A stretch of DNA of 64,000 nucleotides, taken from positions 1 to 64,000 of the forward strand of contig JAFAFA010000152.1 in the NCBI GenBank assembly GCA_023423695.1, in the 5' to 3' direction. The stretch comes from Pseudomonadota bacterium (GTDB taxonomy: Bacteria; Pseudomonadota; Alphaproteobacteria; Azospirillales; Azospirillaceae). Within the stretch, counting starts at the first letter, position 1. Each line of letters starts with the position of its first letter. Shown one piece after another: positions 35,478 through 44,996 of this stretch. Under the pieces are notes generated by a model. It made no database searches and was not told the DNA's origin. It saw nothing but the letters and a program-made list of their open reading frames with translations. A program made the translations under genes and the position numbers.

Positions 35478-36257
35478 TCAGCCGTAATGCTCGAAGCCGC
35501 CCTGGGCGACGCTCGCCTTCCAATAGGCGACGACCGAACAGGCGTCCGGCGGAAGCTGCAGGTTCTGCCGGACATGGCCCCGGATGCGCTGGGCGGTTCC
35601 ATGCTCCGTCCCGCTCCACACCGCTAGCCCCTCCCGCACCCCTGCCGCCGCCGCCGCCATCACTGCCTCCGGCAGGGGCGAAGCGCCCGACGCCGCATGA
35701 CGGTCCCGGTGGAACCATGTGATGGAGGTGGCGGCCGGCGACGCCAGTTCCTGCCGTTCGGCCGGTCCCGGCACCTCGATGAACACCTCGGCGGAGGCAT
35801 CCGCCGGCAGGTTTTCCAAAAGATGGGCGATGGCCGGCAGCGCCGCATGGTCACCAGCCACCACGTAGCGGCCGGCCGGCTTCATCGCGATTCCGCCGGA
35901 TACGGAGAGTCCCACCCTCTCCCCCGGCCGGGCGCGGGCGGCCCAACCCGACGCCAAGCCGGCGCCGTGAAGCACGAAATTCACCTCCAGCGTTCCGGCG
36001 GCGGCATCGAAGCGCCTCACCGAATAGACGCGCGGTGGCGCTCCGGCGCTGCCGTCACCCGCCGGAACCACCAAGCCGATGTGCGGGGCCAGCACGCCGG
36101 GCTTCAGCGTGAACCCCTCCAGCGCCGGCCCGCCGAGAACGATACGGCGCATGCGCGGCGTCAGGGTGGAGACCGCGACCACCTCCACCCACCGAAGATC
36201 ACAGGGATGCTTGCTGCTCAAGACCCGCCCCTCTACGCTGGCGTCGATGGGCCCCAT
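35478..36257 (-). CDS. Siderophore-interacting FAD protein (ferric-siderophore reductase, ViuB/YqjH-like)
   Basis: A 259-residue flavoprotein that releases iron from imported siderophore by NAD(P)H-dependent reduction in the cytoplasm. FAD-binding RVYSVRRFD (RxYSxR), the GLASGWAARARPGERVGLSVSGG segment, and the NAD-domain YVVAGDHAALPAIAHLLENLP and C-terminal AYWKASVAQGGFEHYG are typical of SIP proteins. Start 36257 has no clear ribosome site. It is divergent from the AraC regulator next to an Fe-box-like sequence and probably serves the fhu system. Confidence 0.92.
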   Translation of the reverse strand: MGPIDASVEGRVLSSKHPCDLRWVEVVAVSTLTPRMRRIVLGGPALEGFTLKPGVLAPHIGLVVPAGDGSAGAPPRVYSVRRFDAAAGTLEVNFVLHGAGLASGWAARARPGERVGLSVSGGIAMKPAGRYVVAGDHAALPAIAHLLENLPADASAEVFIEVPGPAERQELASPAATSITWFHRDRHAASGASPLPEAVMAAAAAGVREGLAVWSGTEHGTAQRIRGHVRQNLQLPPDACSVVAYWKASVAQGGFEHYG

Positions 36258-36261
36258 GCTA

Positions 36262-36282
36262 AATAAGAATGCGACTTGTTCG
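36262..36282. promoter_or_regulatory. Candidate iron-responsive operator, siderophore-reductase/AraC promoter
   Basis: AATAAGAATG (36262-36271) is the reverse complement of CATTCTTATT at 11114-11123. It merges into an imperfect inverted repeat, AATGCGA-CTTGT-TCGCAAT. The match to the Fur core is poor, so the link rests on the shared motif and the neighbouring reductase gene. Confidence 0.35.
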
Positions 36283-36363
36283 CAATAGCGCTTTGCCCTA
36301 TAGGAGGTGGTCGCCAGAAACGGATGCCGAAGGCCGCGCGATGTGGGGCCGGAAAGTCGATCG

Positions 36364-37248
36364 ATGCCGTTCCACCCGAGAATGCAGAGCAGCACCGAAG
36401 GGATCACCATTCTCGGCGACCTGCAGTGGCGTGCCTGGAACGGGATGATCGCCGACATCTGGACCGTGGCCTGCGAGCAGAATGCCGGCGGCGAATATGT
36501 ATCCGAGGCCCCGCGCCTCGTCGTGGTGCTCGACCAGCTCGGCGACGGCGCGCTCCATGTCATGGACACCCCCGACCGGGGCAAGTCCCACCGCGTCGGC
36601 CGGCGCCAGCCGATGAGCTTCGTCCCCGCCGGCCTCAAGGTCTGGTCCCGCACCGACAGCATCCGCCGCCTCACCCATCTGGACCTGCATTTCGACATGT
36701 CGGTGTTGGAAGGCCGTTTCCCGGACGGGCCGGACCTCCGGGAGATGAATCGGCCGCGGCTGAATTTCTCCGACGACCGGCTGTTTTCCCTGGCCCGGCT
36801 GATCGCGGCGGAATGCCGGACCCCGGGCACCCTGCACGACCTCTACGGCGAGAGCCTGATGGCCGCCCTGTTCATTGGCCTCGTCCAGAGCGAGCCGGCG
36901 GCCGACCGCAAGCGCTGCCAACTGCCACCGCGCCAGCTGAGACGTGTAATCGACTATATCGAGGAACATTGCAGCCGGCCGATCCGCCTGCAGGAATTGG
37001 CCGATCTCACCGGCCTGTCGCCCGCCCATTTCTGCTCCGCCTTCAAGGCGTCGACCGGCGTGCCGCCGCACAAATGGCAGATGCGGGCGCGGGTGGAGCG
37101 CGCCAAGGCGCTGCTGACCACCTCGGACGTGACGCTGGCCGCGGCGGCGGCGATGGCCGGATTTTCCGATCAGGCGCATCTGACCCGTGTCTTCCGTCAG
37201 ATCGTGGGATCCACGCCCGCCGCCTGGCTGCGCGACCAGTCGGCCTGA
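36364..37248 (+). CDS. AraC-family transcriptional regulator of siderophore uptake
   Basis: About 294 residues. The C-terminal AraC HTH pair is clear: IDYIEEHCSRPIRLQELADLTGLSPAHFCSAFKASTGVPPHKW and ALLTTSDVTLAAAAAMAGFSDQAHLTRVFRQIVGSTPAAW. The N-terminal half would sense the inducer, as in PchR/AlcR-type regulators that respond to ferric siderophore. The start is uncertain: ATG at 36364 is used; AGGAGG at 36302-36307 is not well placed for any in-frame start. It lies upstream of the receptor gene 37423, its likely target. Confidence 0.87.
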   Translation: MPFHPRMQSSTEGITILGDLQWRAWNGMIADIWTVACEQNAGGEYVSEAPRLVVVLDQLGDGALHVMDTPDRGKSHRVGRRQPMSFVPAGLKVWSRTDSIRRLTHLDLHFDMSVLEGRFPDGPDLREMNRPRLNFSDDRLFSLARLIAAECRTPGTLHDLYGESLMAALFIGLVQSEPAADRKRCQLPPRQLRRVIDYIEEHCSRPIRLQELADLTGLSPAHFCSAFKASTGVPPHKWQMRARVERAKALLTTSDVTLAAAAAMAGFSDQAHLTRVFRQIVGSTPAAWLRDQSA

Positions 37249-37332
37249 GCCGACCCCGACGCGGTGCCGCGACGAATGTCGAAAGATCGTCCAACCCATC
37301 CAAAGACGGTTCAATCCGGACCTTCATGCATA

Positions 37333-37347
37333 TGCTAATCATTCGCA
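37333..37347 (+). promoter_or_regulatory. Candidate Fur box of the fhu operon
   Basis: TGCTAATCATTCGCA matches 12 of 15 positions of the Fur core TGATAATCATTATCA and lies 75 bp before the receptor start in the 174-bp gap after the AraC gene. Confidence 0.65.
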
Positions 37348-37422
37348 ACAACAACGCCACCTTCGGACAGGATGGTCCGGTGGCGCTTCGCGGGTGGTGC
37401 AGACAGTCCGAGGCCGATTGCG

Positions 37423-39585
37423 ATGGTTCACGTTTCGATCAAGCAGATGACCCGTTTCCTCCTGAACGGCACGGCGCTCGCCGCCTTGCTGATGCCGGCA
37501 CTCGCCCAGGCGCAATCCCAGACGGACGCAGGCACGCCCGCCATCCTCGGTCCGGTGACCGTCGAAGGCAGCAGGGCTGTCGATACGGCGACCAGCCCGG
37601 TCAAGGGCTATGTGCCCGCCCGGTCGGCCACCGGCTCCAAGACCGACACGCCGCTGGAGGCCATCCCGCAGTCGGTGTCGGTGATCGGCCGCGAGGAGAT
37701 GGACGACCGCGGCGCCCAGAAGGTGGACGAGGCGCTGCGCTACACCCCCGGCGTCTTCAGCCAGCCCTTCGGCCGTGACAGCGACACCAACTGGGTCTTC
37801 ATCCGCGGCTTCCAGGCGACGCAGTCGGGCGTCTACCAGGACGGGCTGCAGCTCTACGCCTACGGCTTCGGCGGCCAGTTCGTCGAAAGCTACAACCTTG
37901 AGCGGATCGAGGTTCTGCGCGGCGCCTCCTCCGTGCTCTACGGCGGCAGCAACCCCGGCGGCCTGCTGAACTACGTCAGCAAGCGGCCGGGCGACACCCC
38001 CGTCCGCTCGGTCGAGGCCGGCATCGACCAGCATGGCACCGCCTTTCTCGGCCTCGACGTCGGCGGCGCGATTGATCCGACGCTGAGCTACCGGCTGACC
38101 GGCCGCATCGCCGGCGGCGACACCTACACCGACTTCGCCGACGGCTTCCGCGGCACCGTCTCGCCCAGCTTCAAATGGTCGCCGAACGACGCCAACACCC
38201 TGACGGTGCTGGCCAACTACACCGACATCGACGAGACGCACAACGGCGGCGCCTTCCTGCCCTATGTCGGCACCGTGGTGGACGCGCCCTTCGGCCGGAT
38301 CGACCGCAAGGCCAACTTCACCGAACCCGGCATCGACACCTACCGCCGCCGTCAGGCCTCGATCGGCTACGAGTTCGAGCACCGCTTCGACAACGACCTG
38401 ATCTTCCGCCAGAACGCGCGCTACAATTACAGCAAGGTCCACGAGGTCACGGTCTACCCCTACGGCTACAGCGGCTTCTCGGCCACGCCGACCGATCCGA
38501 ACAACCTGCTGTCGCGCATCAATTTCGAGCACACCAGCAAGGTCAACAGCGTCCTGATCGACAACCAGCTGGAAGGCAAGCTGCGCACCGGCCCGGTCGA
38601 GCACACGGTGCTGGGCGGCGTCGATTACAAGTATTTCGCCATGGATCAGGTGCAGGCGTCCGGCTCGGCCACGACGATCAGCGCCACCAGCCCGGTCTAT
38701 GGCGCCCCCCAGGGCCAGCGCTTCTCCTACATCGACCAGGAGCTGACGATGCGTCAGCTCGGCGTCTACCTGCAGGACCAGATGCGCTTCGGCCAGGGCT
38801 TCCTGGTGACGCTGAACGGCCGCTACGACATCGCCTCGACCGATGCCGACGGCACGCCCGCCTATGACGGCAAGACCGGCAAATTCAGCGGCCGCGCCGG
38901 TCTGGCCTACGAGTTCGCCAACGGCCTGACGCCCTATGTCAGCGCCTCCACCTTCTTCAACCCGGTGCTGGGATCCTCCGCCGCCGTCGGCGTCTTCAAG
39001 CCGGAAAGCGGCCGCCAGTACGAGGTCGGCGTCAAGTACCGCCCGACCTGGATGGACGCCATCTTCACCGCGGCCCTGTTCGACCTGACCCGCACCAACG
39101 TGGTGACCGGCGCCTTCAACGCCGAGACCCAGCTGGGCGAGGTCAATTCCCGCGGCGTCGAGCTTGAGGCCAAGGCCAATATCACCCCCAGCCTGAAGGC
39201 GACCGCCTCCTTCACCGCGCTCGACCTCGACATCAAGAAGGACGCCGATCCGAACCTGATCGGCAAGACGCCCTACATCGTGCCGCAGGTCCAGGGCTCG
39301 GCTTTCCTCGACTACACCTTCCGCGAAAGCGTGCTGAATGGGGTGTCGGTCGGCGGCGGCGTGCGCTATGTCGGGTCGTCCTGGGCCGACAACGAGAACA
39401 CGCTGAAGGTTCCGGCGGCGACCGTCTTCGACGCGCGGATCGGCTACAAGCGCGACAACTGGGGCGCCAACCTGTCGGTCACCAACCTGTTCGACAAGGA
39501 CTACGTCGCCAGCTGCCAGACCCAGTATTCCTGCGGCTATGCGGAGGGGCGGACCGCCCTGCTGACCCTCAACATGACTTGGTAA
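37423..39585 (+). CDS. TonB-dependent siderophore receptor, FhuA/FhuE-like
   Basis: A 720-residue outer-membrane receptor. The signal peptide ends near ALAQAQ. The plug (about 60-190) has TPLEAIPQSVSVIGREEMDDRGAQ, EALRYTPGVFSQPFGRDSD, FIRGFQATQSGVYQDGLQLYAYG and ERIEVLRGASSVLYGGSNPGG, the pattern of hydroxamate receptors. The barrel ends LLTLNMTW with a terminal aromatic residue. ATG 37423 is preceded by GAGG; 37447 is an alternative. The fhuCDB genes follow after 4 bp, supporting a hydroxamate siderophore. Confidence 0.92.
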   Translation: MVHVSIKQMTRFLLNGTALAALLMPALAQAQSQTDAGTPAILGPVTVEGSRAVDTATSPVKGYVPARSATGSKTDTPLEAIPQSVSVIGREEMDDRGAQKVDEALRYTPGVFSQPFGRDSDTNWVFIRGFQATQSGVYQDGLQLYAYGFGGQFVESYNLERIEVLRGASSVLYGGSNPGGLLNYVSKRPGDTPVRSVEAGIDQHGTAFLGLDVGGAIDPTLSYRLTGRIAGGDTYTDFADGFRGTVSPSFKWSPNDANTLTVLANYTDIDETHNGGAFLPYVGTVVDAPFGRIDRKANFTEPGIDTYRRRQASIGYEFEHRFDNDLIFRQNARYNYSKVHEVTVYPYGYSGFSATPTDPNNLLSRINFEHTSKVNSVLIDNQLEGKLRTGPVEHTVLGGVDYKYFAMDQVQASGSATTISATSPVYGAPQGQRFSYIDQELTMRQLGVYLQDQMRFGQGFLVTLNGRYDIASTDADGTPAYDGKTGKFSGRAGLAYEFANGLTPYVSASTFFNPVLGSSAAVGVFKPESGRQYEVGVKYRPTWMDAIFTAALFDLTRTNVVTGAFNAETQLGEVNSRGVELEAKANITPSLKATASFTALDLDIKKDADPNLIGKTPYIVPQVQGSAFLDYTFRESVLNGVSVGGGVRYVGSSWADNENTLKVPAATVFDARIGYKRDNWGANLSVTNLFDKDYVASCQTQYSCGYAEGRTALLTLNMTW

Positions 39586-39589
39586 CCCG

Positions 39590-40384
39590 ATGCCCGGTCC
39601 GGACCAGACCCTTGCCCTCTACGAACTGGACGCCGTCGGATTTTCGGCGGCCGGCCGGCCGATCCTGTCGGACCTGTCGCTCCGGCTGGAGCAGGGGCGC
39701 ATCTACGGGCTGGTTGGCCCCAACGGCTCGGGCAAGAGCACGCTGATCCGCATGCTCGCCCGCCAGCAGCCGCCGGGGGCCGGGCGCATCCGCTGCCTCG
39801 GCACCGAGATCGCCCGGATCGGCGAGCGCGACTTCGCCCGTACCGTCGCCTACATGCCGCAGTTCACCCCGCCGGCGGAGGGCATGACGGTGCGCGAGCT
39901 GGTGGCGCTCGGCCGCTTCCCCTGGCACGGTGCGCTCGGCCGCTTCGGGGCTGAGGACGCGGCCAAGGTGGCGGAAGCGATTGCGGAGACCAACCTCGAC
40001 GCCTTCGCCGGCAGATTGGTGGACAGCCTGTCGGGCGGCGAGCGGCAGCGTGTCTGGCTCGCCATGATGCTGGCACAGGACACGCGCTGCCTGTTGCTGG
40101 ACGAGCCGACCTCGGCACTCGACATCGCCAGCCAGGTCGAGATGCTGGGGTTGGTCCGCCGGTTGAGCCGCGCCCGCGGCATCGGCGCCGTCATCGTCCT
40201 GCACGACATCAACATGGCCGCCCGCGTCTGCGACGAGATTCTGGCGATGCGCGGCGGCGCGCTGATCGCACAAGGAACGCCGGACGCCATCATGACCGGC
40301 GAGACGCTGGGCGCGATCTACCGCCTCGCCATGGGCATCGTCCCGCATCCGGTCACCGGCGACCCCATCGGTTACGTTCTGTGA
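39590..40384 (+). CDS. fhuC: Ferric-hydroxamate ABC transporter ATPase
   Basis: A 264-residue ATPase. Walker A is GPNGSGKST, then YMPQ in the Q-loop, LVALGRFPWHGALGRF (FhuC/FecE-typical), signature LSGGERQRV, Walker B LLLDEPTSALDIASQVE and the H-loop VLHDINMAARVCDEI. The TGA overlaps the first base of the next ATG. It powers the FhuB-like permease encoded downstream. Confidence 0.9.
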   Translation: MPGPDQTLALYELDAVGFSAAGRPILSDLSLRLEQGRIYGLVGPNGSGKSTLIRMLARQQPPGAGRIRCLGTEIARIGERDFARTVAYMPQFTPPAEGMTVRELVALGRFPWHGALGRFGAEDAAKVAEAIAETNLDAFAGRLVDSLSGGERQRVWLAMMLAQDTRCLLLDEPTSALDIASQVEMLGLVRRLSRARGIGAVIVLHDINMAARVCDEILAMRGGALIAQGTPDAIMTGETLGAIYRLAMGIVPHPVTGDPIGYVL

Positions 40385-41277
40385 TGGCAAGGGTAAGGAC
40401 GATATCGCGGCGCCATGCGCTGGGCTTGGCGGCAGGGCTTGCACTGATGCCCCGCCTTTCCTGGGCCGCCATGCCGCAACGGGTGGCGGTCATCGACTGG
40501 GCGCTGCTGGAAATGGTGCTGGCGCTGGGCGTGGTCCCGGTCGCCGCCACCGAACTTCTGCAATTCCGCAAGACGGTGGTCGAACCGGCGGTGCCCGCCT
40601 CCGTCGCCGACATCGGCCTGCGTGGGACGCCGAACTACGAAGCGCTGAACCTTGCGGAACCGGACCTGATCCTCACCTCCAACTACTACGAAGGCCAGCG
40701 CGCCAGCCTGGAACGCGTCGCGGAAACCGTATCGCTGTCGATCTACACGGCGGGCGTCCAGCCCTACCCCGCCGCCGCTGAGGCCGCCCTCACCCTCGGC
40801 CGATTGCTTGGCCGCGAGGCGCAGTCGCAAGCCGTTGTCGCCGATACGGATGCGGAAATCGCCCGCCTGCGCGCGAGCCTGACCGGCATCGGTCGGCGGC
40901 CGGTGCTGGCGATCAATTTCGGCGACGCCCGCCATTTCCGCGCCTTCGGCACCGACAGCATGTTCGGCGACGTGCTGCGCCGGCTGGGGGTGGAGAATGG
41001 CTGGGCGGCGCAGTCGAGCTACAGCGCCACCGCACCCGTCGGCATCGAGGCGCTGGCCCGCTTCCCCGACGCCACCGTCGTCGTCGTTCCCCCGGTTCCC
41101 GCCGACGCCATGCGGACGCTGGCGGACAGCGCCCTGTGGCAGGCCCTGCCGATGGTGCGGGAAAACCGTGTGACGGCGATCGAGCCGGTCAATCATTTCG
41201 GCGGTCTCCCCGCCGCCCTGCGCTTTGCCCGCCTCGCCACCGCCGCCCTGCTCCAACGGAGGGCAGGCAATGACTGA
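40384..41277 (+). CDS. fhuD: Ferric-hydroxamate periplasmic binding protein
   Basis: A 297-residue binding protein with a Tat-type leader (TISRRHALGLAAGLALM). The mature part shows RVAVIDWALLEMVLALGVVPVAATE, IGLRGTPNYEALNLAEPDLILTSNYY and GIEALARFPDATVVVV, as in FhuD. ATG 40384 overlaps the fhuC stop; the fhuB ATG lies within its last codons. It delivers ferric hydroxamates to FhuB. Confidence 0.85.
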   Translation: MARVRTISRRHALGLAAGLALMPRLSWAAMPQRVAVIDWALLEMVLALGVVPVAATELLQFRKTVVEPAVPASVADIGLRGTPNYEALNLAEPDLILTSNYYEGQRASLERVAETVSLSIYTAGVQPYPAAAEAALTLGRLLGREAQSQAVVADTDAEIARLRASLTGIGRRPVLAINFGDARHFRAFGTDSMFGDVLRRLGVENGWAAQSSYSATAPVGIEALARFPDATVVVVPPVPADAMRTLADSALWQALPMVRENRVTAIEPVNHFGGLPAALRFARLATAALLQRRAGND

Positions 41278-43264
41278 GCGCGCACCGATGAACCGCGTTC
41301 TGCTGTGGGGCGGTCTGGCCCTGATCGCCGCCTGCCTGTCGACAATCCAGGTCGCCGGGCACCTCGCCTCGCCGACATCGGTCGACGGCGGCGCCACAGA
41401 CGCCGACTGGCTGGACGCGATCATCCTCCAACACAGCGTCCTGCCGCGCATCGCCGTTTCGTTGGTCGCCGGGGCAACGCTGGGACTGTCGGGGCTTCTG
41501 CTCCAACGCGTGCTGCGCAATCCGCTGGCGGAGCCCTCGACTCTCGGCGTGTCGGCCGGCGCCCAACTCGCCATGACGGTGGGACTGCTCTACGCGCCGG
41601 CACTGATGGACCGGGCGCGCGAGGCCGTTGCGCTGGCCGGCGGGCTGACCGTGGTCGGGGTGATCCTCGCCGTGACATGGCGGCGCGGGCTGGAGCCGGT
41701 CGCCGTGATCCTGGCCGGCATGATGGTCGCGCTGACCGCCACCATGGCCAGCGCCGCGCTGATCCTCGCCAACGGCGACTATCTGTTTTCGATCTTCATC
41801 TGGGGCGGTGGCGCGCTGGCGCAGCAGAGCTGGGGGCCGACCCTGACCATCGCGCTGCGCCTGCTGGCCGGCATCGCCGCCGCCCTCCTGCTGATGCGCC
41901 CGCTGGCGATCCTCGGCCTGGACGATTCCAGCGCCCGCAGCCTGGGCGTCGCCCTCAACGCCACGCGCTTCGCCGTCATCGGCGTCGCGGTCTGGCTGGC
42001 GGCCAGCGTGACGGCGGAGGTCGGCGTCATCGGCTTCGTCGGACTGGCCGCCCCGGCGCTGGCGCATCTCAGCGGCGCACGGACCCAGACGCAGAAGCTG
42101 GTCGCCGCCCCTTTGATCGGTGCGGTCCTGCTCTGGATCACCGACGGGCTGGTGCAACTGCTGGCCGGCGCCAACGGCGAACGGGTGCCGACCGGCGCCG
42201 CCACCGCCCTGCTGGGCGGCCCGCTGCTGCTCTGGCTGCTGCCGCGCCTGCGCATGTTCGAATGGCCCTCGCTGAACAGCCGCCCCGCCCCGTCGCGCCG
42301 CAGCCGACACCCACGCCTGCTGATCGGCCTGATCGCCCTGTGCGGGCTTGTCGCCGTGGCCCTCGCGTTGACCGTCGGCCATGGCCCGGATGGCTGGTCG
42401 CTGGCGACAGGCCCTCTCTTCGACCGCCTTCTGGCATGGCGCGGCCCGCGCGTGGCGGTCGCTGCGGCGGCGGGCGCCATGCTGGCGGCGGCCGGACTGC
42501 TGCTGCAGCGCATCACCGCCAACCCGCTGGCCAGCCCGGAAATCCTCGGCGTCGGCACAGGGGCCGGCGTCGGCCTGACCGCCGCGCTGTTCCTGACCAC
42601 CGCCCCCGGCATCGGCCTGCAGATCTCGGCTTCCGCGGCGGGGGCGGTGCTGGTTCTGGCCACCATGCTGGCGCTGTCGCTGCGCGCCGGCTTCGGGCCG
42701 GAACGCCTGCTGCTGGCCGGCATCGCCATGAGCGCGCTGTGCAGCGCCGTCCTGACCGCCGTCATCGCCACCGGCACGCCGCAGGCCTTCACCCTGCTGC
42801 GCTGGCTGAGCGGATCGACCAACGACGCCGGCCCGGCCGACGCCTGGTTCTGCGCGACTGCGGCGGTGCTGCTGCTGGCAGCCCTGCCGCTGGCCTCCCG
42901 ATGGCTGGAGATCCTGCCGCTCGGCGACGTCACCGCCCGGTCGGTCGGCCTGCCGGTGCAGCGCTGCCGCATCCTTCTGGTGCTGTTCGCCGGCCTGCTC
43001 ACCGCGGCGGCGGCCCTGTTCGTCGGCCCCTTAAGCTTCGTCGGCCTGATCGCCCCGCACCTCGCCCGCCTCGCCGGCCTCGGCCGCGCATTGGGGCAGG
43101 GCATCGGCGCCGTTCTGATCGGCGCCGGCCTGATGGTGGTATCGGATTGGCTGGCGCGAACCGTCGCCTTCCCGTATCAACTGCCGCTTGGATTGTTCGC
43201 CGCGCTGCTTGCCGGCCCCTACCTGATCTGGTTGCTCAGCCGGGCCAGCCCGCGCGCCGGCTAA
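41270..43264 (+). CDS. fhuB: Ferric-hydroxamate permease, fused double FecCD domain
   Basis: A 664-residue inner-membrane protein containing two FecCD permease halves, as in E. coli FhuB (about 660 aa). Half 1 has LPRIAVSLVAGATLGLSGLLLQ and NPLAEPSTLGVSAGAQ; half 2 (from about 365) has GPRVAVAAAAGAMLAAAGLLLQ and NPLASPEILGVGTGAG. Both contain the FIGLIAPHLAR-type segment near their ends (VIGFVGLAAPALAH and FVGLIAPHLARL). GGAGG precedes the ATG, which overlaps fhuD by 8 bp. Confidence 0.93.
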   Translation: MTERAPMNRVLLWGGLALIAACLSTIQVAGHLASPTSVDGGATDADWLDAIILQHSVLPRIAVSLVAGATLGLSGLLLQRVLRNPLAEPSTLGVSAGAQLAMTVGLLYAPALMDRAREAVALAGGLTVVGVILAVTWRRGLEPVAVILAGMMVALTATMASAALILANGDYLFSIFIWGGGALAQQSWGPTLTIALRLLAGIAAALLLMRPLAILGLDDSSARSLGVALNATRFAVIGVAVWLAASVTAEVGVIGFVGLAAPALAHLSGARTQTQKLVAAPLIGAVLLWITDGLVQLLAGANGERVPTGAATALLGGPLLLWLLPRLRMFEWPSLNSRPAPSRRSRHPRLLIGLIALCGLVAVALALTVGHGPDGWSLATGPLFDRLLAWRGPRVAVAAAAGAMLAAAGLLLQRITANPLASPEILGVGTGAGVGLTAALFLTTAPGIGLQISASAAGAVLVLATMLALSLRAGFGPERLLLAGIAMSALCSAVLTAVIATGTPQAFTLLRWLSGSTNDAGPADAWFCATAAVLLLAALPLASRWLEILPLGDVTARSVGLPVQRCRILLVLFAGLLTAAAALFVGPLSFVGLIAPHLARLAGLGRALGQGIGAVLIGAGLMVVSDWLARTVAFPYQLPLGLFAALLAGPYLIWLLSRASPRAG

Positions 43265-43319
43265 CCCGTTCCGTTCCTCCGTGCCTATTCCTATTTTCAG
43301 TTCCGGAATGAGAAGAGCC

Positions 43320-44996
43320 ATGCTCCGCCGCTTCCTCTCCTACTACCGTCCCTACAAAGGCCTGCTGATTCTCGACATTTCCTGCGCGATCCTGTCGGGA
43401 CTGCTGGAGCTGGGCTTTCCGATGGCGGTGCGCGCCTTCGTGGACAAGTTGCTGCCCACCCAGGACTGGGCGCTGATCGTCGCCGCCACGGCGGCGCTGC
43501 TGGCGGTCTACATGGCGAATGGCGGGTTGATGGCCATCGTGACCTACTGGGGCCACAAGCTGGGCGTCAACATCGAGACGGAGATGCGGCGGAAGAGCTT
43601 CGACCACCTGCAAAAGCTCTCCTTCAGCTTCTACGACAACAACAAGACCGGCCATCTCGTCGGCCGCGTCACCCGCGATCTGGACGAGATCGGCGAGGTG
43701 GCGCATCACGGCCCCGAAGACCTGCTGATCGCGGTGATGACCTTCGTCGGCGCCTTCGCCCTGATGGCGGTGGTGCATCTGCCGCTGGCGCTGATCACCG
43801 CCGCCATCGTGCCCGTCATCGCCTGGCTGACCAGCCGCTACGGCGGGCGCATGACCCGCAACTGGCAGTCGCTCTATTCCCGCGTCGGCGACTTCAACGT
43901 CCGCATCGAGGAGAATGTCGGCGGCATGCGCGTCGTCCAGGCCTTCACCAACGAGGACCACGAGCGCAAGCTGTTTGCCGAGGACAACGACCGCTACCGC
44001 AAGACCAAACTCGACGCCTACAAGATCATGGCGGCGTCGACGACGCTCAGCTACATGAGCATGCGGCTGATCCTGATCGTCGTCATGCTGACCGGCGCTC
44101 ATTTCGTCCTGGTGGGGGAACTGACCCAGGGCGGATTCTTCGCCTTCCTGCTGCTGGTCAACACCTTCTTCCGCCCCATCGAGAAGATCAACGCGGTCAT
44201 CGAGACCTATCCACGCGGCATCGCCGGATTCCGCCGCTACACCGCCCTTCTCGACACCCAGCCCGACATCGCCGACGCCCCCGACGCCGTCCCGGCGCCG
44301 CCGCTGAAGGGCGACATCCGCTTCGAAGGCGTCTCCTTCGGCTATGACGCCGCCCGCCCGGTCCTGAACGGCGTCGATCTCAGCATCAAGGCGGGTTCCA
44401 CCGTCGCCTTCATCGGCCCGTCCGGCGCCGGCAAGACGACAATCTGCTCGCTGCTGCCTCGCTTCTACGAGATCACCGGCGGCCGTATCACCGTCGACGG
44501 CCTCGACATCCGCAGCATGACGCTGGCCTCGCTGCGCCGGCAGATCGGCATCGTCCAGCAGGACGTCTTCCTGTTCGGCGGCACCATCCGCGAGAACATC
44601 GCCTATGGCCGCCTGGGGGCGTCGGACGCCGAGATCGCCGAGGCGGCGCGCCGCGCCCATCTCGACGGGCTAATCGCCTCGCTGCCGGAGGGGCTCGACA
44701 CCGTCATCGGCGAACGCGGCGTGAAGCTGTCCGGCGGCCAGAAGCAGCGCCTGACCATCGCCCGCATGTTCCTGAAGAACCCACCGATCCTCATCCTGGA
44801 CGAGGCGACATCGGCGCTCGACACCCGGACCGAGCGGGAAATCCAGAAATCGCTGATGGAATTGGCCGAAGGGCGGACGACCCTGATCATCGCCCACCGG
44901 CTGGCGACCATCCGCAGCGCCGACGAGGTCTATGTCGTCGGTGCCGAAGGAGGCATCCAGCCCATCACCCATGCGGAACTGGCCGCCCACGGCTGA
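43320..44996 (+). CDS. ABC exporter, fused membrane and ATPase domains
   Basis: About 558 residues. The type I exporter membrane domain with six helices (about 1-310) starts MLRRFLSYYRPYKGLLILDI. The ATPase follows with Walker A GPSGAGKTT, Q-loop IGIVQQDVFLF, signature LSGGQKQRL, Walker B ILILDEATSALDTRTE and H-loop IIAHRLAT. It follows fhuB by 55 bp and is probably in the same operon. A role in siderophore export or recycling is inferred from position only; lipid or peptide export is possible. The start is uncertain (43308 or 43320). Confidence 0.88.
   Translation: MLRRFLSYYRPYKGLLILDISCAILSGLLELGFPMAVRAFVDKLLPTQDWALIVAATAALLAVYMANGGLMAIVTYWGHKLGVNIETEMRRKSFDHLQKLSFSFYDNNKTGHLVGRVTRDLDEIGEVAHHGPEDLLIAVMTFVGAFALMAVVHLPLALITAAIVPVIAWLTSRYGGRMTRNWQSLYSRVGDFNVRIEENVGGMRVVQAFTNEDHERKLFAEDNDRYRKTKLDAYKIMAASTTLSYMSMRLILIVVMLTGAHFVLVGELTQGGFFAFLLLVNTFFRPIEKINAVIETYPRGIAGFRRYTALLDTQPDIADAPDAVPAPPLKGDIRFEGVSFGYDAARPVLNGVDLSIKAGSTVAFIGPSGAGKTTICSLLPRFYEITGGRITVDGLDIRSMTLASLRRQIGIVQQDVFLFGGTIRENIAYGRLGASDAEIAEAARRAHLDGLIASLPEGLDTVIGERGVKLSGGQKQRLTIARMFLKNPPILILDEATSALDTRTEREIQKSLMELAEGRTTLIIAHRLATIRSADEVYVVGAEGGIQPITHAELAAHG

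Noticed and set aside
41305..43311. A 668-codon frame overlapping fhuB on the same strand
   Set aside because: It is an Arg-rich shadow in another frame; the fhuB frame contains both FecCD domains.
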